From positions 1 to 32,349 of the forward strand of contig NZ_BARG01000119.1 in assembly GCF_000376565.1 (NCBI RefSeq): a stretch of DNA of 32,349 nucleotides, given 5' to 3'. The position numbers were made by a program, and so were the translations under genes. The DNA is from Streptomyces hokutonensis (GTDB taxonomy: Bacteria; Actinomycetota; Actinomycetes; Streptomycetales; Streptomycetaceae). Shown in pieces: positions 23,101-29,973 of the stretch (positions within the stretch are counted from its first letter, which is position 1; every line of letters begins with the position of its first letter). The notes below the pieces were generated by a model. That model was given only the letters and a program-made list of their open reading frames with translations. It ran no database searches and was not told the origin of the DNA.

Positions 23101-25179
23101 GGAGTGGATGACCACACGCCAGTCGCCGAGCTCGTCGCGGAAGCGCTCCACGACGATCGTGCGGTCGTCCGGGATGTGGCCGCAGGCCTCTCGCTGTTCG
23201 GCCAGGTACGACAGCACGTTCTCCGCGGCCCAGGCGTCGAGGCCCGCGGCGAGAAGGCGCAGTCGGGCGTCCTCCTTGGGCTGGGAGCCGACCTCGCGGA
23301 GGAACGCGCCCACCGCGCGGCCCAGTTCGAGCGGGCGTCCCAGCTGGTCGCCCTTCCAGAAGGGGAGCCGGCCCGGGACGCCCGGCGCGGGGGAGACCAG
23401 GACGCGGTCGCGGGTGATGTCCTCGATCCGCCAGGAGCTGGTGCCGAGGGTGAAGACATCGCCCACCCGCGACTCGTAGACCATCTCCTCGTCCAGCTCG
23501 CCGACCCGGCCGCCCCCCTTCTTGGGATCGGCACCCGCGAGGAAGACCCCGAAGAGACCGCGGTCGGGGATCGTGCCCCCGGAGGTGACGGCGAGACGCT
23601 GCGCGCCGGGGCGGCCGGTGATCGTGCCGGCGATGCGGTCCCACACCACGCGCGGGCGCAACTCCGCGAAGGCGTCGGACGGATAGCGGCCCGCGAGCAT
23701 GTCCAGCACGGCCGTGAACGCCGACTCCGGGAGGGAGGCGAAGGGCGCGGCGCGGCGGACCGTGGCGAGCAGGTCGTCGACCTGCCAGGTGTCCAGTGCC
23801 GTCATCGCCACGAGCTGCTGGGCGAGGACGTCCAGGGGGTTGGCGGGGACCTTCAGGGACTCGATGGAGCCGCTGCGCATCCGCTCGGTGACCACGGCGG
23901 CCTGGACGAGGTCACCCCGGTACTTCGGGAAGACCACGCCCGTGGAGACCGCGCCGACCTGGTGTCCCGCGCGGCCGACACGTTGGAGGCCGGAGGCCAC
24001 GGACGGTGGGGACTCCACCTGGATGACCAGATCGACGGCGCCCATGTCGATGCCCAGCTCCAGGCTGGACGTGGCGACCACGGCGGGCAGTCGGCCCGCC
24101 TTGAGGTCCTCCTCGACCTGGGCGCGCTGCTCCTTGGAGACCGAGCCGTGGTGGGCGCGCGCGATGACCGGGGGCGCACCCTGCGCCGCGCCGGAGCCGC
24201 CCATCAGCTCGGCCGGTGCGTGATGCTCGTCCAGGGGCTCTCCGGTCGCCCGCTCGTAGGCGATCTCGTTGAGCCGGTTGCACAGACGCTCCGCGAGGCG
24301 GCGGGAGTTGGCGAACACGATCGTTGAACGATGGGCCTGGACGAGGTCGGTGATGCGCTCCTCGACATGCGGCCAGATCGAGGGCTTCTCCGCGCCCTCG
24401 CTGCCGTCGGCCACCGGGGAGCCGCCCAACTCGCCCAGATCCTCGACCGGGACGACCACGGAGAGGTCGAACTCCTTGCCCGACTTCGGCTGGACGATCT
24501 CCACCTTGCCGCGAGGGGAGAGATAGCGGGCGACCTCGTCGACCGGGCGCACGGTCGCCGACAGGCCGATACGGCGGGCCGGCCTCGGCAGCAGCTCGTC
24601 CAGCCGCTCCAGGGACAGCGCGAGATGCGCGCCCCGCTTGGTGCCCGCGACCGCGTGCACCTCGTCCAGGATCACCGTCTCGATGCCGGTCAGCGCGTCA
24701 CGCGTGGCCGACGTCAGCATCAGGAACAGGGACTCCGGGGTGGTGATCAGGATGTCCGGCGGGCGCGTGGACAGGGCACGGCGCTCGGCGGGCGGGGTGT
24801 CGCCGGAGCGGATGCCGACCTTGACCTCGGGCTCCGGAAGACCCAGGCGCACGGATTCCTGGCGGATGCCGGTAAGCGGGCTGCGGAGGTTGCGCTCCAC
24901 GTCGACCGCGAGGGCCTTCAGCGGGGACACGTACAGGACGCGGCAGCGCTTCTTCGGGTCGGCGGGCGGGGGTGTCGCGGCGAGCTGGTCCAGCGCGGCG
25001 AGGAAGGCGGCCAGGGTCTTGCCGGAACCGGTCGGGGCGACCACCAGCACGTCCGAGCCCTCGCCGATGGCCCGCCACGCGCCCGCCTGGGCCGCGGTGG
25101 GCGCGGAGAACGCCCCCGTGAACCAGCCGCGGGTCGCGGGGGAGAAGCCGTCGAGGGCTCGGTGTGCGGAGCTGACCAT
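20173..25179 (-). CDS. lhr: Large ATP-dependent helicase Lhr
   Basis: The 1668-aa superfamily 2 helicase is of the large bacterial Lhr type (about 1500 residues in mycobacteria), a 3'-to-5' DNA and RNA:DNA helicase tied to DNA repair. Helicase core motifs are Walker A APTGSGKT (48-55), Walker B DEVH (172-175), motif III SAT in GLSATVRP, and motif VI QRVGRAGHQ. The winged-helix and Lhr-specific domains follow. The C-terminal half carries the long Lhr-CTD, interrupted near its end by about 110 residues rich in Pro, Ser, Thr and Asp. The ATG at 25179 has AGGATGG six bases before it, which also forms part of a -10 box. The frame opens 87 bases further up with no support. nei follows 48 bases downstream, the same pairing as in mycobacteria. 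Confidence 0.93.
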   Translation of the reverse strand: MVSSAHRALDGFSPATRGWFTGAFSAPTAAQAGAWRAIGEGSDVLVVAPTGSGKTLAAFLAALDQLAATPPPADPKKRCRVLYVSPLKALAVDVERNLRSPLTGIRQESVRLGLPEPEVKVGIRSGDTPPAERRALSTRPPDILITTPESLFLMLTSATRDALTGIETVILDEVHAVAGTKRGAHLALSLERLDELLPRPARRIGLSATVRPVDEVARYLSPRGKVEIVQPKSGKEFDLSVVVPVEDLGELGGSPVADGSEGAEKPSIWPHVEERITDLVQAHRSTIVFANSRRLAERLCNRLNEIAYERATGEPLDEHHAPAELMGGSGAAQGAPPVIARAHHGSVSKEQRAQVEEDLKAGRLPAVVATSSLELGIDMGAVDLVIQVESPPSVASGLQRVGRAGHQVGAVSTGVVFPKYRGDLVQAAVVTERMRSGSIESLKVPANPLDVLAQQLVAMTALDTWQVDDLLATVRRAAPFASLPESAFTAVLDMLAGRYPSDAFAELRPRVVWDRIAGTITGRPGAQRLAVTSGGTIPDRGLFGVFLAGADPKKGGGRVGELDEEMVYESRVGDVFTLGTSSWRIEDITRDRVLVSPAPGVPGRLPFWKGDQLGRPLELGRAVGAFLREVGSQPKEDARLRLLAAGLDAWAAENVLSYLAEQREACGHIPDDRTIVVERFRDELGDWRVVIHSPFGAQVHAPWALALGARLSERYGMDAQVMHADDGIVLRLPDADLMGLDLLDREPMKAGTEYDADQAPVGAADVAFDKGEVDQIVTDQVGGSALFAARFRECAARALLLPRRNPGKRTPLWQQRQRAAQLLQVASEFGSFPIVLEAVRECLQDVFDVPGLTELMGDLESRKVRLVEVTTPEPSPFARSLLFGYVAQFLYEGDSPLAERRAAALSLDSRLLAELLGQAELRELLDAEVLTELERELQWLTEDRRIKDAEGVADLLRMLGPLTDAELAERGAAPQWAHDLASARRAIRVRIGGTDHWAAIEDAGRLRDALGTALPVGVPEAFTEPVKDPLGDLLARHARTHGPFTSATAAARFGLGVAVTEGALQRLAANGRVVQGEFHPAGIGQEWCDATVLRRLRRRSLAALRHELEPVPPAALAQFLPQWQHIGKGHGLRGVDGLVRAVEQLQGASVPASALEKLVLPSRVANYAPAMLDELTAAGELVWAGAGSLPGKDGWISLYLADAAPLLLPPPHPLELTALHQSVLDTLSGGYGLFFRQIADQVRATTHPDATDPQLADAVWDLAWSGRLTNDTLTPMRSLLGSGRTAGSTAHRAKRTVPRGRYGSLTAAARPASRTGPPTVAGRWSLLPAHEPDPTVRAHALARTLLDRHGVVTRGAVAAEGVEGGFSATYRILSVFEESGQARRGYVVEGLGAAQFAMDGAVDRLRAVANARDRGDDLPTPDATDNDPYGFGALGGSSAPPSGSVDRFATPTAYDSPAPHGRHNTTDSPGVHDFADAFGPFTDFDDLDDTGTPAGPTSRHQGSPASHPPSPGDYISPRDFPAPAPRTNSTSSYRRPSLATRAVVLAAADPANAYGAALPWPEPPTNAGHKPGRKAGSLVVLVDGELTLYMERGGKTLLAWPSAPDTAATEDPRLQGAAEALAAAARAGSLGTVTVERVNGASALTSPIGTLLEGAGFIATPRGLRLRA

Positions 25180-25185
25180 GCGTCC

Positions 25186-25208
25186 ATCCTGCACCCGACC
25201 ACTGACAA
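25186..25208 (-). promoter_or_regulatory. RecA-NDp (PafBC-type) DNA-damage promoter of lhr
   Basis: On the minus strand TTGTCAGTG (25208-25200), N8, CAGGAT (25191-25186), then six bases to the lhr ATG. All nine bases of the upstream element match; the -10 keeps the key A2 and T6 of TAnnnT but begins with C. Mycobacterial lhr is DNA-damage induced, which fits. Confidence 0.68.
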
Positions 25209-25292
25209 TGCGTCTGACCTGCGGGAATTCTCCGGCGATGGCTCGAATGAACGATTCGGCACCCACGGGCCGCCGTGGCGGAGAATGGCCGT

Positions 25293-26270
25293 ATGGCGGG
25301 TTCGGGCGAGCGGGCGAGGCACTGGCGGTACACGGAGCTGCCCGGGGTCGACCTGCTGCGCGCCCGGTACATCAGCAAGACGTTCGTACGGCACACGCAC
25401 GAGCACTTCGTCATCGCCGCCATCGCGGACGGCGTCGACGTCTTCCAGCACGGCGGTGCCGAGGTGTCCGCCGGGGCGGGAGCGCTCGCGCTGGTGAATC
25501 CGGACACTCCGCACACCGGCCGGGCGGGCGTTCCCGAGGGCTGGCGGTACGCGGCCGTCTACCCGTCGCCCGAGGTGGTGGCCGCGATAGCCGCCGAGAC
25601 CACCTCCATCCGCGGCACCCCCGGGTTCGCCAGTCCCGTGCTCGACGACCCCTACACCGTCGGGCTGGTCCACCAGATCCTGCGCGCGGCCGACGAGGGC
25701 AACGCGCTCGCCGCCGACACCCTGTTGCGGGTCGCCGTCACCAGGCTGCTCCGGCTGAACGGCGGATCGCTGCCCCAGCGCGCCGTGCCCACGGCGGGTG
25801 GCCGGGTGGCCGCACGCGCGCGTGCCGTGCTGGAGGACCGGATGGTGGATCCGCCCACCTTGGAGGCGCTCGCCGGCGACCTGGGGACCAGTCCGTTCGC
25901 GCTGCTGCGCGCGTTCCGGGGTGCCTACGGGATGCCGCCCCACACCTGGCTGACCGACGCCCGGGTGCGCCGGGCACGGCAGCTCCTGGACTCGGGTACG
26001 GCGCCCGCGGATGCCGCCGTCGCCGTCGGGTTCACGGACCAGCCGCACCTCAACCGGCACTTCGCCCGGATCGTGGGCGTGCCCCCGGGCGCGTACCAGC
26101 GGGAGCGCAAGAACGTACAAGACGCGGGGCGGCGACTCCTCCTACCGTCCGACGTGTGCCAGAACAGATCGCTTCAGACGACATACGCACCCGAGGGGGA
26201 GGAGAAGAGGCTGGGAGCAAGCCGGACTCCACCGTCGTACGGGACGCCCTCGGAGTCGGGGTCGCCGTAG
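25293..26270 (+). CDS. AraC-family regulator, probably of azlCD
   Basis: A 325-aa regulator with an N-terminal cupin-like sensor (about 10-95; HTHEHFVIAAI, LVNPDTPHTG) and a C-terminal pair of helix-turn-helices (about 195-280; the second contains AVAVGFTDQPHLNRHFARIVGVPPGAYQRER). It is adjacent to and co-directional with azlC-azlD, so it probably controls that amino-acid exporter in response to a small ligand (inference). The ATG at 25293 has GGAG upstream; a GTG at 25275 is in frame. After the normal family end (about residue 283) the frame runs on for some 40 residues without homology, overlapping azlC by 115 bases in another frame. That tail may have little function. Confidence 0.88.
   Translation: MAGSGERARHWRYTELPGVDLLRARYISKTFVRHTHEHFVIAAIADGVDVFQHGGAEVSAGAGALALVNPDTPHTGRAGVPEGWRYAAVYPSPEVVAAIAAETTSIRGTPGFASPVLDDPYTVGLVHQILRAADEGNALAADTLLRVAVTRLLRLNGGSLPQRAVPTAGGRVAARARAVLEDRMVDPPTLEALAGDLGTSPFALLRAFRGAYGMPPHTWLTDARVRRARQLLDSGTAPADAAVAVGFTDQPHLNRHFARIVGVPPGAYQRERKNVQDAGRRLLLPSDVCQNRSLQTTYAPEGEEKRLGASRTPPSYGTPSESGSP
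26119..26148 (+). promoter_or_regulatory. Promoter of azlC inside the AraC gene, leaderless
   Basis: AAGACG (26119-26124), N18, TACCGT (26143-26148), seven bases, GTG start of azlC. The -10 is identical to that of the SDR gene and the -35 keeps GACG. Confidence 0.45.
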
Positions 26271-26917
26271 GGCTGTCGGGGTTCGCCTTCGGGGTGACCT
26301 CGGCCGGTGGCGGGCTCACCCTGCTGCAGACCTGCGCCCTCAGCCTCCTGGTGTTCACCGGCGCATCCCAGTTCGCGCTGGTGGGAGCGCTCGCGGCCGG
26401 CGGCAATCCGCTCACCGCGGCGGCGGGAGCCTTCTTCCTGGGCGTGCGCAACACCTTCTACGGGCTGCGCCTCTCGCAGTTGCTGGCCCTCCCGCGCGCG
26501 GTGCGTCCTTTCGCCGCCCAGTGGGTCATCGACGAGACGACGGCCGTCACCCTCGCGCAGCCCACGCGGCGCGCCGCGCGGATCGGGTTCACCGTCACCG
26601 GGCTCAGCCTGTACCTGCTGTGGAACCTCACCACGCTGCTGGGCGCGCTGGGTGCCAAGGCCATCGGGGACACCGAGGCATGGGGTCTCGACGCGGCCGG
26701 GCCCGCCGTCTTCCTGGCGCTGCTCGCTCCCATGCTCAGGACCATCATCGAGCGGGCCGTCGCCGCGCTCGCGGTCCTGCTGGGACTGGGTCTGCTGCCC
26801 GTACTGCCGGCCGGTGTGCCGGTCCTGGCGGCCGCTCTCGCGGCGCCGATCGCCCTCTACGTAGCGGGCCGTCGGCAGACCGGCACACGCAACGACGCAC
26901 AGGAGGAAGACCGTTGA
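26156..26917 (+). CDS. azlC: AzlC family branched-chain amino acid exporter, large subunit
   Basis: The 253-aa membrane protein matches AzlC/BrnF: DALGVGVAVGLSGFAFGVTS and the SLLVFTGASQFALVGALAAGG segment, the GVRNTFYGLRLS loop, then more hydrophobic spans to about residue 240. With AzlD it forms a two-subunit exporter of branched-chain amino acids or methionine (azaleucine resistance in Bacillus). The only plausible start before the first membrane segment is the GTG at 26156, which lies inside the AraC gene and has a leaderless -10 seven bases upstream. A much longer open frame upstream is only a shadow frame. The stop overlaps the azlD start as TTGA. Confidence 0.9.
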   Translation: MPEQIASDDIRTRGGGEEAGSKPDSTVVRDALGVGVAVGLSGFAFGVTSAGGGLTLLQTCALSLLVFTGASQFALVGALAAGGNPLTAAAGAFFLGVRNTFYGLRLSQLLALPRAVRPFAAQWVIDETTAVTLAQPTRRAARIGFTVTGLSLYLLWNLTTLLGALGAKAIGDTEAWGLDAAGPAVFLALLAPMLRTIIERAVAALAVLLGLGLLPVLPAGVPVLAAALAAPIALYVAGRRQTGTRNDAQEEDR

Positions 26918-27222
26918 CCGTCTGGATCGCGATCGCGGCGACCGCCCTCGGCTGCTACGTCGTCAAGCTCGCCGGTCTGCTCGTGCCTGCGGGCGCGCTC
27001 GAGCGGCCGCTGGTGAGGCGGCTCGCCGCCCTGCTGCCGGTCGCCCTCCTCGCCGCGCTCACGGCCCAGCAGACCTTCGCCGACGGGCACGTGCTCGTAC
27101 TCGACGCCCGGGCCGCCGGGCTCGCGGCGGCCGCCGTGGCGCTGGTGCTGCGGGCACCCTTCCTGCTCGTCGTCGCGGCGGCCGTGCTGGTGACGGCGGG
27201 TGTGCGGGCCCTGGGCGGCTGA
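26914..27222 (+). CDS. azlD: AzlD family branched-chain amino acid exporter, small subunit
   Basis: A 102-aa protein with four hydrophobic segments, the usual size for AzlD/BrnE, the partner of AzlC. It begins with VWIAIAATALGCYVVKLAGLLVP and contains the family's RLAALLPVALLAALTAQQT segment. The TTG start overlaps the azlC stop by four bases (TTGA) and has AGGAGGAAG upstream, so translation is coupled. It ends 13 bases before the convergent toroid-fold gene. Confidence 0.9.
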   Translation: MTVWIAIAATALGCYVVKLAGLLVPAGALERPLVRRLAALLPVALLAALTAQQTFADGHVLVLDARAAGLAAAAVALVLRAPFLLVVAAAVLVTAGVRALGG

Positions 27223-27235
27223 GGCGGCCCCGGAG

Positions 27236-28180
27236 TCAGCCGATGGAGCGGCCGTACGCCTTCAGGGTGCGCAGGGCCTGGATCGTCACCATGGGGCGTG
27301 CCTCCAGGGCGATGCCCGGCGCCCACTGGCGCCAGCGGATGGGCCAGCCGCCGTCCTCCTGCTGGCCGGCCGACAGATGGTCCAGGGAGCGGGCCATCTC
27401 GTCGTCCGTGAACCACGCGCGCGCGAGGGAGCTCGGCGTCTTCGCGTAGTCGTACGGGAAGTGGTGCTCGCCCGGCGCGTATCCGGGGGCGACCGGGTAG
27501 TCCTCCAGGTGCTCCGGGTCCAGGGCGGCGAGGCGGTTTTCGCGCACCAGGCGGCCGAGCCGGTCGGCGGCGGCCTCCGCGCGCGGGCGGTCGGGCGCCG
27601 AGTCCAGGAAGGCGACGGCGGCCTCGATCTCGTAGGGGTGCGACTTCTCCAGGGAGTCGACGGCCTGCCAGCAGAAGTCGGTGGCCCGGAACAGCCAGGC
27701 GTGCCACACCTCGTTGCGGTGCAGCAGGCCCACCACCGGCCCGGTGGCCAGGAGTTCACTGGGCGGGTCGTCCACGACCGGCACGAACGGCGCCGTCGGA
27801 TAGCCGCGCTGGGCGGGAAGGATCGCCGGCAGCGCGCCGTCGGCCGTGGAGACCGAGGTCAGATAGCGGCACACGCGTTCCACCCGCTGCCCGCCGCAGC
27901 GCCCGACGGAGTCCAGGACGCGAAGGGCGTGACCGGTGTGCAGCGGCTGGCTCACCGGGCCGCGCAGATCGGGTTCCAGCGCGTGCCCGTACCCGCCGTC
28001 CTCATTGCGGTACGCGTCCAGCGCGGTCTCCACCGGATCGGCTTCGCCGTTGAGGAAGTGGTACGCGAAGAGGCGCTGCTCCAGCACGCGCGCGGTGAGC
28101 CAGACGAAGTGCTCGGCGCGGAAGAGCGGGGAGTGCGCCGGGGGCGTCGGGGGGAGTGGGGATGCTCCTGTTTCGGCCAT
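27236..28180 (-). CDS. Alpha/alpha-toroid (terpene cyclase/prenyltransferase-fold) protein, function unknown
   Basis: The 314-aa soluble protein has motifs of the squalene-cyclase/prenyltransferase-beta superfamily: AYRNEDGGYGHALEPDLR (about 56-73) and, near the end, QQEDGGWPIRW, both QW-like. No signal peptide or membrane span is visible. The DxDD motif of class II terpene cyclases is not evident, so cyclase activity is not supported. Such proteins are often annotated only as hypothetical or prenyltransferase. The ATG is preceded at seven bases by TACGGT with no Shine-Dalgarno, a leaderless pattern. It is divergent from the DUF3046 gene across 80 bases. Confidence 0.8.
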   Translation of the reverse strand: MAETGASPLPPTPPAHSPLFRAEHFVWLTARVLEQRLFAYHFLNGEADPVETALDAYRNEDGGYGHALEPDLRGPVSQPLHTGHALRVLDSVGRCGGQRVERVCRYLTSVSTADGALPAILPAQRGYPTAPFVPVVDDPPSELLATGPVVGLLHRNEVWHAWLFRATDFCWQAVDSLEKSHPYEIEAAVAFLDSAPDRPRAEAAADRLGRLVRENRLAALDPEHLEDYPVAPGYAPGEHHFPYDYAKTPSSLARAWFTDDEMARSLDHLSAGQQEDGGWPIRWRQWAPGIALEARPMVTIQALRTLKAYGRSIG

Positions 28181-28187
28181 GCGTCAG

Positions 28188-28193
28188 ACCGTA
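28188..28193 (-). promoter_or_regulatory. -10 box of the toroid-fold gene, leaderless geometry
   Basis: On the minus strand TACGGT (28193-28188), exactly seven bases, ATG (28180). No clear -35 is present. Confidence 0.42.
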
Positions 28194-28260
28194 GGACGGA
28201 AAGCGGTCTCGGCAGGCGGTCCCGGCCCGGGCCCACTCTCAGGGGCGGGATACTGGTGTC

Positions 28261-28455
28261 ATGCGGTTGACGGTCTTCTGGCAGCGGATGACGGAGCACT
28301 TCGGCGCGGGATACGCCGAGAGCTTCGCGCGCGATCACGTGATGACGGAGCTCGGCGGGCGGACGGTGCACGAGGCGCTGGACGCGGGCTGGGAGGCCAA
28401 GGACGTGTGGCGCGTGGTCTGCGCGGTCATGAACGTTCCGCAGGAAAGTCGCTGA
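28261..28455 (+). CDS. DUF3046 protein
   Basis: A 64-aa soluble protein of the actinobacterial DUF3046 family: MRLTVFWQRM, YAESFARDHVMTELGGRTV and AKDVWRVVCAVMNVP are its characteristic blocks. The family occurs near recA across actinobacteria (the mycobacterial member lies directly beside recA), but its function is unknown. The ATG has AGGGGCGGG about 12 bases upstream and GATACT six bases upstream, so it could be translated with or without a leader. Its full length matches the family. Confidence 0.9.
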   Translation: MRLTVFWQRMTEHFGAGYAESFARDHVMTELGGRTVHEALDAGWEAKDVWRVVCAVMNVPQESR

Positions 28456-28485
28456 TCGGTCACGAAGATCGACGACGGTGACCGG

Positions 28486-28508
28486 TTGTCAGTGACGTAG
28501 GCGAGACT
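28486..28508 (+). promoter_or_regulatory. RecA-NDp (PafBC-type) DNA-damage promoter of the AI-2E gene
   Basis: TTGTCAGTG (28486-28494), N8, GAGACT (28503-28508), then six bases to the GTG start. The nine-base element matches fully. The -10 keeps A2 and T6 but begins with G. The geometry is the same as at lhr. Confidence 0.62.
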
Positions 28509-28514
28509 TGCTCC

Positions 28515-29939
28515 GTGGCATCCACTGACGAGAGCGGGCCCGACGCCCCGCAGGCATCCCCGTCCGGTACGACGCCGCCGACCCGGCCCCCGGCCGACGG
28601 CGCCGCGCCGGGCACCGGCATGCCGCGCTGGCTGCCGCGCGCCATGGTGCTTGCGCTCGCCCTCGTCGCCGTGTTCCAGCTGGGCAGTTGGGCCTTCCAC
28701 CAGCTCATCGGGCTGCTGATCAACATCCTCATCGCGTTCTTCCTGGCTCTCGCCATCGAGCCCGCGGTGAGCCGGATGTCCACCTACGGCATGCGCCGGG
28801 GGCTGGCCACCTTCCTGGTCTTCCTCGGTCTGCTGATCGTGAGCGCCGGGTTCGTCACCCTGCTCGGCTCGATGCTCGCCGGACAGATCATCAAGATGAT
28901 CGAGGACTTCCCGGACTACCTCGACTCCGTCATCAACTGGGTCAACGGGCACTTCCACACCGACCTGAGACGGGTCGACATCCAGGAGGGGCTGCTCCAC
29001 TCCGACTGGCTGCGCAAGTACGTGCAGAACAGCGCCACCGGCGTGCTGGACGTGTCCACCCAGGTTCTCGGCGGCCTCTTCCAGCTGCTGACGATCGGCC
29101 TGTTCTCGTTCTACTTCGCCGCCGACGGACCGCGCCTGCGGCGCGCGCTGTGCTCCGTGCTGCCGCCCGCCCGGCAGGTCGAGGTGCTGCGCGCGTGGGA
29201 GATCGCCGTCGACAAGACCGGCGGCTACATATACTCCCGCGGTCTGATGGCGCTGGTCTCCGGAGTGGCGCACTACATCCTGCTGCAGGCGCTGGGCATC
29301 CCGTACGCGCCCGTGCTCGCCGTCTGGGTGGGCCTGGTCTCCCAGTTCATCCCGACCATCGGCACGTATCTCGCGGGCGCCCTGCCCATGCTGATCGCCT
29401 TCACGGTCGACCCCTGGTACGCCCTGTGGGTGCTGATCTTCGTCGTGGTCTACCAGCAGTTCGAGAACTACATGCTCCAGCCCAAGCTGACCGCGAAGAC
29501 CGTCGACATCCACCCCGCGGTCGCCTTCGGCTCGGTCATCGCGGGCACCGCGCTCCTGGGTGCCGTGGGCGCGCTGATCTCCATCCCGGCCGTGGCCACG
29601 CTTCAGGCGTTCCTCGGGGCGTACGTGAAGCGGTACGCCGTCACGGACGATCCCCGGGTGCAGGGGCACCGGACCACCCGAGGGTCCGGTGGGCCCGGTC
29701 TGCTGACCCGCGCGCGGGGGTTGTGGGAGCGGCGGTCGGGGACTACGGAGCACACGGCGGCCGACTCTGCCGGGACAGCCGATTCCGAGGCCACCGACTC
29801 CGGAGAGAACGACGCCGGACGAGCTGATTCCGGGGCGACCGACCCTGGACCGACTGATTCCGGGTCGACCGACTCCGGCCGAAGGGACTCCGGGTCCACC
29901 GATTCCGAGCCGAGGGACTCCGGAGACGGCTCCTCCTGA
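28515..29939 (+). CDS. AI-2E family (TqsA/PerM-like) membrane transporter
   Basis: A 474-aa protein with a Pro/Ser-rich N-terminal 35 residues, then a core of about eight membrane segments with the AI-2E family layout. A hydrophobic pair is followed by a long soluble loop (about 130-180, IIKMIEDFPDYLDSVINWVN). The family signature is ALGIPYAPVLAVWVGLVSQF, IPTIGTYLAGALP and VVYQQFENYMLQPKL. Members export small molecules (autoinducer-2 or ions such as Na+) and most are uncharacterised; the substrate here is unknown. The tail from residue 416 is a repetitive acidic Thr/Asp/Ser/Gly stretch. The GTG start lacks a Shine-Dalgarno and follows a DNA-damage-type promoter by six bases. It converges on the minus-strand gene that ends 34 bases beyond. 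Confidence 0.88.
   Translation: MASTDESGPDAPQASPSGTTPPTRPPADGAAPGTGMPRWLPRAMVLALALVAVFQLGSWAFHQLIGLLINILIAFFLALAIEPAVSRMSTYGMRRGLATFLVFLGLLIVSAGFVTLLGSMLAGQIIKMIEDFPDYLDSVINWVNGHFHTDLRRVDIQEGLLHSDWLRKYVQNSATGVLDVSTQVLGGLFQLLTIGLFSFYFAADGPRLRRALCSVLPPARQVEVLRAWEIAVDKTGGYIYSRGLMALVSGVAHYILLQALGIPYAPVLAVWVGLVSQFIPTIGTYLAGALPMLIAFTVDPWYALWVLIFVVVYQQFENYMLQPKLTAKTVDIHPAVAFGSVIAGTALLGAVGALISIPAVATLQAFLGAYVKRYAVTDDPRVQGHRTTRGSGGPGLLTRARGLWERRSGTTEHTAADSAGTADSEATDSGENDAGRADSGATDPGPTDSGSTDSGRRDSGSTDSEPRDSGDGSS
29760..29936 (+). repeat. Imperfect DSG-type repeats encoding the AI-2E protein tail
   Basis: Codons 416-474 encode units built on (T/A/R)DS(G/E), such as ATDSGEN, ADSGAT, TDSGST and RDSGST, with matching GAYTCCGG DNA repeats. 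The tail follows the last membrane segment and is probably cytoplasmic and disordered. Repeats of this kind vary in number between strains. Confidence 0.75.
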
Positions 29940-29973
29940 GGGATGGTCCGGCGAGAACAATGGGGCGTCGCGG

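Noticed and set aside
20764..24327. A 1187-codon open frame on the plus strand across lhr.
   Set aside because: It is antisense to the well-supported helicase gene, is rich in Gly, Ala, Arg and Val with no domain, and lacks a ribosome-binding site.
24638..26155. Upstream extension of the azlC frame, suggesting a large fusion protein.
   Set aside because: The extension is antisense to lhr and out of frame with AraC. Only the part from 26156 resembles AzlC, and a promoter with GTG start is found there.
28335..29960. A 541-codon open frame on the minus strand opposite DUF3046 and the AI-2E gene.
   Set aside because: It is antisense to two genes with clear family matches; its composition is that of a shadow frame.
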